From positions 14,760,928-14,824,927 of the forward strand of contig CM055094.1 in NCBI GenBank assembly GCA_029204225.1: 64,000 nucleotides of DNA. The letters are read 5' to 3'. The notes below the pieces were generated by a model. That model was not told where the DNA came from and made no database searches. It saw only the letters and a program-made list of their open reading frames with translations. The stretch comes from Diphasiastrum complanatum (taxonomy: Eukaryota; Streptophyta; Lycopodiopsida; Lycopodiales; Lycopodiaceae). Positions within the stretch are counted from its first letter, which is position 1, and each line of letters begins with the position of its first letter. Below, in pieces: positions 1 through 10,194 of this stretch. Both the position numbers and the translations under genes were made by a program.

Positions 1-185
1 ATTCTAGCTCTCTTCTTACATTTAGGAATTTCAACCTGCGCTTGAGGCTCCTCCTCAACACCAAGCACAATATCCATAACATCCTGGAGAATCAAAACAG
101 ACTCCATTCTTAACTTCCAAATTGAGTAATTAGAAGTGTTTAGTCTTTCACTGGCTTCTAGAAGATATCCTCCCTGAGATGCCAT
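1..185 (-). CDS. Ty1/copia gag, N-terminal end (cut by window edge)
   Basis: On the minus strand an ATG at 185-183 opens a frame that runs off the left edge. It begins MASQGGYLLEASERLN and continues with SNYSIWKLRMES, the opening of the UBN2-type copia gag seen again at 9597 and 18487 in this window. Gag forms the virus-like particle that packages element RNA. A PBS and LTR follow upstream at 941-952, so this is the 5' end of a copia element whose body lies outside the window. I see no stop codon in the visible part. Identification rests on close similarity to the two longer gag frames here. Confidence 0.8.
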   Translation of the reverse strand, partial: MASQGGYLLEASERLNTSNYSIWKLRMESVLILQDVMDIVLGVEEEPQAQVEIPKCKKRAR

Positions 186-951
186 TATAATGAAGACTTC
201 TTAGTTATTGGATTGAGATATGTTTGAGCTTGTTTCTATCAGACTTAGAGTTGATGCCCTCTTCACTTTAGGTATTTTCAAGGTTGAACTACCTTCTTAT
301 GTGAGACACTTGCAACTATATTTGAGATGAATCTCAAATATTCCACAAGACAAGTTTTCTAGATCAGACACAAAAAGAGGTTTGAGACACTTTGACTGGT
401 TTGAATTCTACTTTTGGCATGTGTGAAATGCTTCAAAAGAAAACACTATTGACACTCAGAAGGCTCAAAGGGTGTTCAAATACTTTAAACTCAGTCTTGA
501 TCTATAGTTTCTTGTGTTGGATGCTCAAAACAATGAACTCAGAACAAAGTATAATTGAATCAAATCAAAATGCTGTCACTCGGATTTTGGACCTATCCCT
601 ATCCTCTTTGAGAGCTTATAACTCTTGCTAGACACATCAGATTATTTGATTTTGATTTCTACGGAAAGTACAGATCAAATGCTTTCCATCAAGTTATAAA
701 CTACTATCTTTGGATCTAAAAGTAAGGAGAACAAAGGGACTGAAAAACTCTGATTTTCACACGTGCGGAATTTCAGAATTCCGTACTACCTCAATTCAGG
801 TCTAAAAATTCAATTCACGTCCGATTTGATCGAAATACACTTCAGAGAAAGGTTAGAAAAAGTGCAAAACTATTTTTTGCTTGATTTAGCTCTCAGTTTC
901 TTGTACAATCAGAGTTGTTAGCATGCAAAGCTTAATGTGACTCTGATACCA
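186..951 (-). other. 5' leader and primer-binding site of the left-edge copia element
   Basis: This non-coding leader lies between the gag ATG and the LTR on the minus strand. At 941-951 the minus strand reads TGGTATCAGAG, the plant initiator-Met tRNA primer-binding site, directly next to the LTR end. A CACGTG palindrome sits at 760-765. Short plus-strand frames here have no recognisable domain and I treat them as chance. Confidence 0.75.
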
Positions 952-1391
952 TGACAAAATTTCCAGAATTCACACGTGTGGGAAATGTCCACAAGAGTGA
1001 CTGATCTTAATTAAGCTTTGTGATTGGCAATATAACCTGATTCTAGATTGATCAACAAAATCTAGTTCAGAAGAAATGGCTAATCCACAACCTAGCATGC
1101 TAATCAACAGAATATAATAGCAATGAATCAAAGAATGAATGAAAATACAAGATTTCAATGTATGAGCTTTAGCCTCAACACGAGTTAGAGAGGGAGAGCT
1201 AGAGAGATAACAAGCAATATTTATCTAGATCCAAAATGGCATGAGATAGCAACAAAACTTTGGTTCTTCATCATTGATTGTGTGGAGAGCTACACATATT
1301 TATGGAGATTGAGGTAGCTCGAGGTAGAACCATATCTATCCATTCCAAAATGACATCTAAAGTGGCATCTAGAGTCTATGTGACATTTGTC
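952..1391 (-). repeat. 5' LTR of the left-edge copia element (right boundary tentative)
   Basis: The LTR begins with TGACAAA immediately beside the PBS. The matching inverted end TTTGTCA occurs at 1385-1391, which would give a 440-bp LTR; an end near 1606 (gcatttatca) is also possible because the family's other LTRs are 670-705 bp. A CACGTG site lies at 973-978 and a minus-strand TATA-like CTCCATAAATATG near 1297-1309. No target-site duplication can be checked because the other LTR is outside the window. Confidence 0.6.
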
Positions 1392-1683
1392 ACTTGTCAT
1401 GCATGGAATTCTTCCAACTTTTTACAAGTGTACTAGTTCTAACTAGAAATGTCCAAATCATCATGCATGTGTCCATTAAACTTTGTGCATGCCTTGCATG
1501 TCACTATGGATCACTTACAATTAATGCATGTGAGTTGCCACGAGTTTCTACAAGCATAATCATGCTAATTCTATGTCTACAAACTATATGCAAGTTGCAT
1601 TTATCAAATTAGATAATACATAACCATGTAGCCCGAGTTCTATGTAGGCCAAACTTGGCATTTTGCATTAAATGAGCTATACA
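1392..1683. other. unassigned AT-rich stretch
   Basis: This is either the outer part of the preceding LTR or older flanking DNA. I see no open coding frame with a known domain, no RNA gene and no terminal repeat in it. Confidence 0.4.
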
Positions 1684-3192
1684 CCAAAATACAATGGTGC
1701 TGCAGAAACAAGAAACAGAACGCTAGTCAAAGGAGCCAGATGCATGATGGCACAGGCTCAGTTGCGAGGTTAATTTTGGACTGAGGCAATAGTTGCAGTT
1801 GTACACCTGTAGAACAGATCAACAACGACAGCGTTGGATAACAAGGCACTGTACGAAATGTGGATAGGTAGAAAGTTTGATCTATCATATGTACGTGTGT
1901 TTGGATGTGCAGCGTATAAGCACATTCCAAAAGAAAACTAAAACAAGCTTGATGACAAATGACGTGAAAATAGCCTTTCTCCACAGTGATCTAGAGGAGA
2001 AAATCTTCATGAAGTAGCTTGAAGGTTTTGAAGACCCCGACAATCGACAATATGTATGTCGGTTGTAGAGATGCATCTATGGTCTAAAACAGGCATCAGG
2101 AGCTTGGTACAAGAAGCTCAATGGTCTTCTGAAGTCTCTAGACCTCATTCCTACACAACCAGACTGTAATGTCTACATAAAAAGAGCAGGAAAAGATTTT
2201 GTTGTACTGACAATCTTTGTGGATGATTTCCTAATGATAGAAAATTCCTTGATGCTGATCAAAGACACGAAGAGTCAGATTTCTGAAAGCTACGAAATCA
2301 CAGATCTTGGAGAAGCAACAAAATGCCTCGGGCTGGAGATCGGAAGAGATCGAACAAAGGGCGAAATGCACTTGAGTCAGTCAGAATACACTTGAAAGGT
2401 GCTAAAGCAGTACCACATGATGGACTGCAAAGAAAAGGCCACACCAATGATAGTTGGAACTAAGCTGACAAAGCAGGATTGTCCAAAAATGGAAGAGGAG
2501 GAACAAAAGATGGTAGGTATACCCTATTAGAACTTAATCGGTAGTCTGATGTACCTCACAATTTGTACCAGTCCCAATCTAGCTTTCTATGTTTACGCCT
2601 TGAGCCCACTCTCTTCCAATCCAGGCATGGCACATTGGCAAATGGCAAAATGAATCCTACAGTATCTGAAGGGTACCCAAAATATGGGATTAACCTAAAA
2701 AGTTGAAAATGAAAAAAAAGAATTCGAGCTGCACCACTATAGTGATGCAAGTTGGGCAAGCTGCAAAGATAACAGCAAGTCCATAACTGGAGGATGTACC
2801 ATAGCATGCAGAGCTGCAATCAGCTGGATATGCAAAAGACAAACCTTGGTGGCTCAATCCTCTTGCGAAGCTGAATACATCGTAGCTTCAAAGGTGGTGG
2901 ATGAGGTAGTGTGGCTGCAAATGATGCTAGAGGCAATCGGGATACCGCAAGAAGGCCAAGCATGATGTTGATGGACTCTCAAAATATCATCTATTTGTCC
3001 CAGGATCCTGTCTTCCATTCAAAAACAAAACACATACCTCTGAAGTACCATCACATTCAAGGTTTAATCTCGAAAGGAGAGCTCCAGGTCCAGTATATAA
3101 AATCAAAAGACATGAATGCAGATCTGCTCACGAAGCCACTTGACAAGCCACTCTATGCCAAGCAAAGAAAGGCAATTGGATTAAACGCGTAA
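1684..3192 (+). pseudogene. Ty1/copia integrase-RT-RNase H relic
   Basis: The plus strand carries pieces of a copia pol. First comes the end of the integrase core (KYNGAAETRN, holding the catalytic Glu of DDE) and VRVFGCAAYKHIP near 1885-1930. It jumps, by internal deletion, straight to the RT palm (IYGLKQASGAWYK near 2070-2115, IFVDDFLMI near 2213-2240, an F-VDD variant of YVDD). RNase H follows (YSDASWASCKD near 2740-2775, AQSSCEAEYI near 2850-2880, then DLLTKPL near 3120-3145). The frame is broken by many stops and shifts. The last 93 codons (2911-3192) are open and hold the RNase H tail. It ends just before a polypurine tract and LTR, so the 3' end is intact while the 5' half is missing. 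Confidence 0.88.
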
Positions 3193-3204
3193 AGCTGCAA
3201 GGTT

Positions 3205-3912
3205 CAAGAGGGAGTGTCAGAAATGGTGAACTCCTGCAACTTTGTCGCAACACAAACACGAATTGAAGGTCGAACGATTCACAAAAGTCAACGTCTCTTA
3301 ACTCAAAGGACGAACGATTCGCGAATCATTCGTGAATCATAAACATACCTCCAGGACCGCAAACCGCAAAGGGACGCAAAACGAAGAGATACAAAAGAAC
3401 CGAAGTGAGCGAAAGCAAACGAAAGAAATGAAACAAACGAAGAAAATATTTCACGCTGCCAACTGGTAGCTCAACGGGCTTAGAGTCGTAGACTTCACAC
3501 CCAGTTGAAACAAGTGGCAACAACGGAAAGTAATTGATTAGTTAATTAGTCTTAACTTGTCTTGTGATTCTGCATTTAGCTATCTTGTAAACTCCACACA
3601 ATGGAGATATAAACTATCTTTTCTGGATCATAAATATATAAGAGAATAGACAAAATTTTTGTAAGTGACAGAGAGAGACGTAGCGAGTAGAGCAAAAAAT
3701 AGAAATACTAGAAATGAAAGGGCTGTGCATGAAAGTCTGCCAACGAGCAGAACACAGCAAAAAGAGCAGAGTGTCATTTTGCCAACAAGCGAGACACTGA
3801 CGATCTCGCTCTAGAAATTAAACTCATAATACAGTTGCTCTATTTTCGTGCATCTCCCTGTCTTGCATCGTTTGTCTTGATTGCTAGAATAGAATGTGTT
3901 CTGTGATGTGCA
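3205..3912 (+). repeat. Polypurine tract and 3' LTR of the plus-strand copia relic
   Basis: CAAGAGGGAG at 3205-3214 is a polypurine tract, followed by TGTCAGAAATGG at 3215, a typical LTR start after a copia RNase H. A TATA-like ATAAATATATAAG lies near 3629-3641, giving U3 and R. The right end is estimated at about 3912 (gatgtgca), where recognisable minus-strand copia sequence begins; the exact end is uncertain because no second LTR is present. A tRNA-like fold at 3465-3525 was examined and rejected. Confidence 0.65.
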
Positions 3913-3913
3913 G

Positions 3914-5671
3914 TCACGTGTCTAGGTTCCTGTGAAGCTTCTGCACAAAAGAAAATTCAAAGACACAAAATTGTTCGCAAATACAAAAATGAAAACTTTT
4001 GTGACAAGTCATCCATGTCGCGGCTCTCCAACAATCTCTCAAACCACTTAGGGAGCTTCTAGTCAAGTGATCGGCTTCCTGGTGAAAATGTATCCCATGG
4101 TACATCCTTCTCCTTGCATTTGTAACCTGCAACTTCAATCCTTCCTGCACCAAAACATTTGTCTCTACCTCATGAGTATCTTGAGATGTATCCTCATGTT
4201 CATCACTTGGAAAGTCAATAAATGGATCATCATCATGAGGTATCCTCATTATATTGTCTTTCCCACCGAATGTCTCTATCTTCTCAGCATCCTCGTCTTT
4301 GTACATCTTGGATTCATCAAAGATAACATCACGGATTACATGGATTTTGTTTTCCACTAAACAAAACATCTATAGCCCTTCACACGATCATCATATCCTA
4401 GGAATATACACTTGATAGCTTTTACATCAAGTTTATGTCTCTCTTTCTTAGGAGTGTGTACAAAGGCCTTACATCCAAAGATTCGCAAGTGGTTCACCTT
4501 TGGCTTTTTCTTTGTGAATGCCTCCTCAGGTGTTATCTTTGGTATGGCAATGGTAGGACTTCTATTTTGAAGATAGACTGTCGTACTGCATGCTTCTGAC
4601 CAAAAATCTTTTGGTAGTTTCATCTCAGCTAGCTTAGATCTGGCACTTTCCACAATCATACGATTCTTGCGCCCAGCTACACCATTGAGAGTAGGAGTAT
4701 GAGCTTGCGTAAATTGTCTTTTGATACCACACTGATCACAAAGATCACTGAAGTCATTAGACTTGTACCCACTTGATCTTAGGACTTTGATCTTCCTACA
4801 TGTCTGATTTTTGACCAATGCTTTGAAGCTCTTAAAATTGTCAAATGCATCCGATTTCTTCTTCAAGAAGTAGATCCATGTCTTACGTGACATATGGTCA
4901 TGAAATAGAAGGCTTTGCCTAAGAACATAGTCCTCATAGGCCCACATAAATCTGTGTGGATCAAATCCAGGATGTTCTTTGCCCTTGCAACACCACCTTT
5001 ATTGAACTTCTCTCGATGTTGCTTCCCATATACACATGATTCGCACATCGGTTTCAAGTGGTCTTCTATGGTAGGCAATCTTGTTACTGTCTCCAATTTT
5101 CTCATCAAACTGAGGCTTCCTTAGTTCAAGTGACCAAGCCTCTTATGTCACAACTCAGTTTGCAATGGAATGGATGATACGAGTCCATGTTGCCCTTTGA
5201 TTGTAGCATTCAACCTGTACAATTTAGTGTTAGGATCTCTTATACCATCTGCAAAGACTTTAAACTTTTGGCTCACATCCTTCACAAGGCAATGATCATG
5301 GGAAAATTCTACTTTCAACTTTTGATCAGTAATGACTCCAACAGAAAGTAGATTTTTCTTCAAACCTAAAGTACCTCCTTGATCATCCTGCTTTTGTCAT
5401 CAGGTAGTTGGATTAAAACGGTGCCTATCCCCTTTATCTTGCACACATCACCATTTGCTTGTGAAACGGATGTTCCATTATCCAACACTTTCAAGCTACT
5501 GAACCAATTTTTGTTACCTATCATGTGTCTTGTGACACTCCAGTCAATATACCATGCTTGATCATCATGATTAGATGACAATGCAGATATGAAGATGCTA
5601 GAGTCTTCAATCTCACCCTCATCGACAAGGTTACCTGTTTGCTTTGGTTTCCCCTTGTCTTGTTCTGCCAC
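3914..5671 (-). pseudogene. Ty1/copia protease-integrase relic
   Basis: On the minus strand, reading from 5671 down, there is the end of gag and a protease (AWYIDWSVTRHM, with the usual D-S/T-G replaced) at 5366-5671. The pre-integrase segment LLSVGVITDQ is at 5148-5363. The integrase zinc site and first Asp (CESCVYGKQH, LIHTDLCGPM) are at 4863-5108, and the rest of the core with PTLNGVAGRKNR and HLRIFGCKAFVH at 4357-4947. A linker of the type VIFDESKMY is at 3914-4369. The catalytic Glu position reads Gly (VAGRKN for VAERKN), and frames are broken at each junction. RT and RNase H are missing: the relic stops where the plus-strand LTR begins. Its start abuts the tail of another copia element at about 5675. 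Confidence 0.85.
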
Positions 5672-5689
5672 TATCTACGATTCCAAGAG

Positions 5690-6593
5690 CATATCTTAAC
5701 TTAAAAAATGGATCTTTGGACAATGGTTTGGTTAAGATATCAGCTATGCATTCGGATGATGGTACATGATGTAGTTACACTTCCTTGGATTGTACCTTCT
5801 CTCTCACAAAGTGGTGAGCTATCTCAATATGCTTTGTTCAAGCATGGAAGATAGGATTTGAAGCAATTTGTTGAGAAGCTTGATTGTTACAAAATATGTA
5901 AGGGATCTCCTCGGCCTCTAGCACGTGTAGTTCCATCAAGAGTCTTCTTAGTCATAGGAGCTCTTTGGTTGTTGAAGTCAATGCCTTGTACTCGGCTTCA
6001 CAAGAAGATAGTGAGATTGTATCTTGCTTTTTGGAAGGCCAAGATATCACTCCTCCACAAAGAAATCTTGCAAATGCACTAATGGACTTCCTATCCATCT
6101 TGTCACCTGCAAAATCTGAATCCGAGTAGGCTCTCAAGTGCAAGTTAGATCCTTCGTAAAGTATGCCAAAAAATCTAGTACTAGAAACATATCCAAGTAC
6201 TCTCTTGGCACTTTTCCAATGATGAACTAAAGGAGCTTACATACTTTGACTCAACTTGCTTACACAAAAACTTAAGTCAAGTCTAGTGATGGTTAAATAG
6301 ATTAGAGAGCCTATAAGCTTCCTAAAGAGAGTGATGTCCTCAAAGGATGCTTCATCACCTTCATTAGTTGCTTTCACAACATGCTCCATAGGGGTGTCAA
6401 TCCCCTTACAATCTTTCATACCAAATCTTTCAAGAATGGAAGTAGCATACTTAGATTGACTTATGAAAGTACAATTGCTACTTCTAGACACTTCTATCCC
6501 AAGTATAAACTTTAGGAAGCCTAGAACTCACTAGATAAGTCAACTTTTACTTTGCCTATGCCATCATCATCATTTCTTGTCATAATGATGTCA
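5690..6593 (-). pseudogene. Ty1/copia RT C-terminus and RNase H (broken)
   Basis: On the minus strand the RT catalytic box LYVDDIIMT lies just below 6605. ISQSKYATSILERFGM and the connection ending LIGSLIYLTITRLDLS are at 6237-6491. RNase H motifs are LRAYSDSDFAGDKMD and the SLSSCEAEYKAL box at 5952-6143, and the tail (HIEIAHHFVREK, CIADILTKPL) runs to about 5690. RNase H removes the RNA strand from the RNA-DNA hybrid during element replication. Frames shift between these blocks and at least two stops are present, so this half would not give a working enzyme. Confidence 0.85.
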
Positions 6594-7415
6594 TCAACAT
6601 AAAGAACCAAAATGATGATCTTTCCTGAAATATAAAGAAGGTTCATAAGCACTTAGTACAAAACCAAGGGAATAGAGAAAATCATGCAACCTAGAGTACC
6701 AAGCTCTAGGTGCTTGCTTCAAGCCATATAGGCTCTTCCTTAAGTAGCACACCTTTTGCTCCTCACCAACCTTGATGAAGCCCTCGGGTTGCATCATGTA
6801 GATTTCCTCTTGTAAGAAGCCATTCAAGAGGGCATTTGTCACATCAATTTGGTAGAGATCCCATTTGAACAAAGTAGCAATACAAATGATTAATCTAATA
6901 GTTACAAGCTTAGCTACAGGTGCAAATGTTTCTTCATAATCCAATCCTTTTATTTGAAGAAATCCCTTAGCAACAAGCCTAGCTTTGTACTTACTAATAG
7001 ATCCATCTTGATTGTACTTAATTCTATAAATCCACTTACATGCAAGTGGTTTCTTTCCTCTTGGAAGATTTCCAAGATTCCAAGTATGATTCTCTTCTAA
7101 TGCATCGTACTCTACTTGCATTGCATCTCTCCAAACTTTAGATTTACATGCTTCTTCAAAAGATAATGGTTCTTCAAGCAATGTAGCTAAAAAAGAGTAA
7201 GAGGTAGAAGACGTAGAGCCTTCCTTTTGCTTTCCCTTGTCCACATAGGTAAGCCTTGAGGGCTCGACCTTGCTCCTTGATGATCTTCTCGGCCCCTTTT
7301 GACTCGGATCCAAATCTCCATCCTCGGGTTTGTCATGATCCTCCTCGGGTTTGTCAAGATCCTCCTCGGATTTGTCAAGATCTTCAATGCACAATGGGTT
7401 AGATCCATTTGACAA
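6594..7415 (-). CDS. Ty1/copia reverse transcriptase (N-terminal and palm part)
   Basis: This 273-codon open frame begins with an acidic linker containing three copies of a DKPEED-type repeat (about residues 9-33). RT motifs follow: WRDAMQVEYDALEENHTW, CKWIYRIKYNQDGS, KARLVAKGFLQ, YEETFAPVAKLVTIR, the first catalytic Asp in LYQIDVTNALLNG, and SLYGLKQAPRAWY. The YVDD box lies immediately downstream in a shifted frame. It reads on from the integrase frame across a single TAA (7509-7511), so in life the two were one polyprotein. RT copies element RNA into cDNA inside the particle. Confidence 0.9.
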   Translation of the reverse strand: MSNGSNPLCIEDLDKSEEDLDKPEEDHDKPEDGDLDPSQKGPRRSSRSKVEPSRLTYVDKGKQKEGSTSSTSYSFLATLLEEPLSFEEACKSKVWRDAMQVEYDALEENHTWNLGNLPRGKKPLACKWIYRIKYNQDGSISKYKARLVAKGFLQIKGLDYEETFAPVAKLVTIRLIICIATLFKWDLYQIDVTNALLNGFLQEEIYMMQPEGFIKVGEEQKVCYLRKSLYGLKQAPRAWYSRLHDFLYSLGFVLSAYEPSLYFRKDHHFGSLC

Positions 7416-7508
7416 GCTCTTAGCAAATTGTGACTCATCAAAAAGTACATCCTTGCTTACCTTTACTTTCTTGGATGTAGGATCATATATCCTATATCCC
7501 TTGCTATT

Positions 7509-8453
7509 TTATCCATAGCCAACAAAGATTCCTTTGAAGGAGGTAGCATCTTCTTTCCTTCTAGTCTCCAAAGGGATGTGTACATAACAAGTACATCCAA
7601 AGATCTTCAAATCTTTTACATTGGGTTTCTTATCAAACAAGGCTTGATAAGGTGAGATCCCATCTATAGCACTACTAGGAAGTCTATTACACAAATTATT
7701 AGCACATGTTATGGCTTCTCCCCAAAATGAGATGGGAAGTGATGCATCAAGCCTCAAGGACTTTGCACACTCACGTAGACTCCTATTTTTCCTCTCGGCC
7801 ACCCCATTTTGTTGATGGGTGTAGGAACAAGTGTATTGTAGCTTAATACCATTGATCTCACAAAAGTCTTTCATTTTATTAGAGGTGTACTCTCCTCCAT
7901 TATCACATCTTAGTGCTTTGATAGAAGTACTAAGTTGTTTCTCTACTAGAGACTTGAACTTAATGAAAGCTTCATAAACAAGACTTTTCTTTGATAGTAA
8001 CTCAATCCATGTGAATCTAGTACAATCATCTATAAAAGTTACATACATCAAGGCACCTCCATTACTTGCATGTGAAAAACTATGTCCATCAGAATGTATG
8101 AGATCCAAGGGAGAGAGAGATCTTGATGAAGATCTCTTGTAAGAAGACTTGTGTGACTTTGCAAGGCCACATGCCTTACACATTTTTCCACACTTCTTGA
8201 AAGCTCTTGGTAGGCCGAGAGCTAGTTCCTTGCTTGCCATTAACTCCATAGATTGAAGATTAGGATGGCCTAGTCTCTTATGACAAAGCTCCACTTGAGT
8301 TAGCTCCTCCCTAGCCAAGTTCACACTTTCACTTGCAACATTAGCATCCAACTTGAAAATTCTAACTTGCTTAATGCCACTAGCTATGCACTTATCATTT
8401 TTCAAGATGGAACAAACTCCATTCTTGAAATGTACATCTAGTCCATTGTCCAT
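7509..8453 (-). CDS. Ty1/copia integrase
   Basis: This 314-codon open frame holds a complete copia integrase. The H-H-C-C zinc-binding domain includes HKRLGHPN and CKACGLAK. The DDE core has its Asp in LIHSDGHS, the second Asp in LRCDNGGEY, and the Glu in GVAERKNRS. The C-terminal GKxF-like region has KIFGCTCYVHIP and FVGYG. Integrase inserts the cDNA into host DNA. All three catalytic residues are present. The frame is separated from gag-protease by one shift near 8450 and ends at a TAA where NSKGYR would normally follow FVGYG, so both breaks look like recent single mutations. Confidence 0.92.
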   Translation of the reverse strand: MDNGLDVHFKNGVCSILKNDKCIASGIKQVRIFKLDANVASESVNLAREELTQVELCHKRLGHPNLQSMELMASKELALGLPRAFKKCGKMCKACGLAKSHKSSYKRSSSRSLSPLDLIHSDGHSFSHASNGGALMYVTFIDDCTRFTWIELLSKKSLVYEAFIKFKSLVEKQLSTSIKALRCDNGGEYTSNKMKDFCEINGIKLQYTCSYTHQQNGVAERKNRSLRECAKSLRLDASLPISFWGEAITCANNLCNRLPSSAIDGISPYQALFDKKPNVKDLKIFGCTCYVHIPLETRRKEDATSFKGIFVGYG

Positions 8454-9597
8454 TAATCACACTAAGCAAGTTTCTTGAAATGGTAGGAACATACAAAACA
8501 TTATCTAGATCTATCCTTTTAGATGTGCCTAAGCAAAGAGGTATAGATCCTATGCCATCTATCTTGCATGCTTGATCACTAGCAATGTATATTGACTTCT
8601 TAGAGTCATTACAAGACAGAAGAGTAGAGAAATAATGCTTGTTAAAGGACATGTGGGAACTAGCCCCACTATCTATCCACCATGTGTCTTGACTTGAAGC
8701 TTGTGTAGATGCAACCATTAAGGATGTGTTGAATCCATCCTCATCTTCTTCCTCTTGAGCAATGTTCCCTTGATCTCCTTTGGCTTGTTGATTCTTCTTC
8801 AAGTAGCATTCTGAGGCAAAGTGTCCTTTCTTTCCACAAAAGAAACACTTTAGTTTTGCCTTGTTCTTCACTTTGCCTTTGGAGGTAGATCCTCCATTCT
8901 TCATCTCGGCCTCCTTGCCTTGATTTTTCTTGAATGACTTTTGCTTCTTCTTGCCTTTAGATGTAAAGTTAGCTTTCTCCTCTCCTCCATTAAGTGACAT
9001 GCTATCCATTCTTGTCTTGAGGTGTAGAAGCCTACTCTCCTCGGCCACAAGAACATTGTGCAACTTTTCAATGGATGGAAGAGAGTCTTGAATGGCAAAT
9101 GATTGGACTAAGTTGGTAAACTCATCACCTAGACCATTCAAGATGATTTGTACTAGTTCTTGATCTTGGATCTTCTCTCCTATTGCACTTAACTCCTTGT
9201 TAAGAGATTTGATCCTAAGGACATACTCTTGTCCACTCTCTCCACTTCCTTTCATGCTTTGGAAAACTTGATTTCTTAGCATGAGGATTCTTGAAGTATT
9301 GTTGGATTCATAAATTCTCTTTAATGAATCCCAAGCCTCTTTGGATGAGGTACAAGAAGACACCTCTTTCAAGAGGTCATTGCATACATTTAACTTTATG
9401 CAATGTAGAGCTAAACTTGCTCTCTTCTTGTATTTGGCTTGTTCTTGGGGAGTTTGAGGCTCTTCCTCTACTCCTTGAACTATGTCATATAGATCATGGA
9501 TCACTAGGAGTGATTCCATTCTCACTTTCCAAATGGAATAATTTGTGGAAGTGAGTCTCTCACTTGATTCCATCAAATATCCACCCATGGATGACAT
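8395..9597 (-). CDS. Ty1/copia gag and protease
   Basis: This 400-codon frame starts MSSMGGYLMESSERL. The UBN2-type gag occupies roughly residues 10-210 (YSIWKVRMESLLV, KEAWDSLKRIYES, LRIKSLNKELSAIG). A lysine-rich stretch and a CCHC zinc knuckle (CFFCGKKGHFASEC, about residues 251-264) follow. The aspartic protease has its catalytic triad in WWIDSGASSHMS (about residues 306-317). The frame then slips near LLSV, after which the last residues are out of frame. The second ATG (M4) aligns with the start used in the sister elements, so either Met could be used. Gag forms the particle and the protease cuts the polyprotein. Confidence 0.92.
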   Translation of the reverse strand: MSSMGGYLMESSERLTSTNYSIWKVRMESLLVIHDLYDIVQGVEEEPQTPQEQAKYKKRASLALHCIKLNVCNDLLKEVSSCTSSKEAWDSLKRIYESNNTSRILMLRNQVFQSMKGSGESGQEYVLRIKSLNKELSAIGEKIQDQELVQIILNGLGDEFTNLVQSFAIQDSLPSIEKLHNVLVAEESRLLHLKTRMDSMSLNGGEEKANFTSKGKKKQKSFKKNQGKEAEMKNGGSTSKGKVKNKAKLKCFFCGKKGHFASECYLKKNQQAKGDQGNIAQEEEDEDGFNTSLMVASTQASSQDTWWIDSGASSHMSFNKHYFSTLLSCNDSKKSIYIASDQACKIDGIGSIPLCLGTSKRIDLDNVLYVPTISRNLLSVINGQWTRCTFQEWSLFHLEK

Positions 9598-10194
9598 TTT
9601 ATAATGAATGCTCTTTTTAAAAAATCACAAAGATTTTTGAATTTTAAAAGATCTATGAAAAGGCCTAAAGCTTACTAGAATGCCTATAATCTTGTCTCTA
9701 TCAAACTAGCACACAAGCTTGAATGATACTCAAAGATCTTACCAAAAATTCCTAGCTTTCACTCTCACAAAAAAAATTGCTTTACACTTTTCTTAGAGAT
9801 TTCACTTCAACTAAGGATCTGAACAAATCAGCCTCTAAGATCTGATCTTAGACTCTAAAAAGAAATGCTTCAATGATCCAAAACACTATTTGGTCATAGG
9901 CATTAGTTAGAATGAATCTAGATCAATACTATGCTTCAAAAGGCACCAAAAATGAACTAGTATTGTGATTTTGGGACCAACAAACACAAAGTAACTTGAA
10001 TTGAAAGTTGTTGTACAATTTCACTTGGAGAATGTTGTACACACACATTCTCCAAGTCATTTTGATTCAAATGATTACAAGCCATCACTCTAGAAGAACT
10101 CGCCCTCACTAATATTGGCCAAAAACAAATTTTGCCAATGATCTTTACAAGATTTGTGATCTAATGATCACTCTCTTACTTAGCTCTGATACCA
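9598..10194 (-). other. 5' leader and initiator-Met PBS of the near-complete copia element
   Basis: This non-coding leader lies between the gag ATG and the LTR. The minus strand reads TGGTATCAGAGC at 10194-10183, the standard plant copia PBS, flush against the LTR end. I see no other feature here. Confidence 0.85.

Larger units (their letters stand above)
5680..10194 (-). mobile_element. Nearly complete Ty1/copia element body (gag to RNase H, with PBS)
   Basis: On the minus strand the order is PBS, leader, gag, protease, integrase, RT, RNase H, the canonical copia order. Few lesions separate the parts: a frameshift near 8450, one TAA at 7509-7511, and several shifts after the YVDD box. The 5' LTR lies at 10195 onward. 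No 3' LTR follows the RNase H; instead a different copia protease begins at about 5675. The RNase H at 11008-11713 comes from a related copy on the far side of the same LTR. Confidence 0.85.

Noticed and set aside
3465-3525. tRNA-like fold (GGTAGCTCAACGGG, then CCCAGTTGAAAC) in the copia 3' LTR
   Set aside because: A-box-like and weak B-box-like words are present, but the anticodon stem does not pair and no T-loop TTC is found. At best a tRNA-derived relic.
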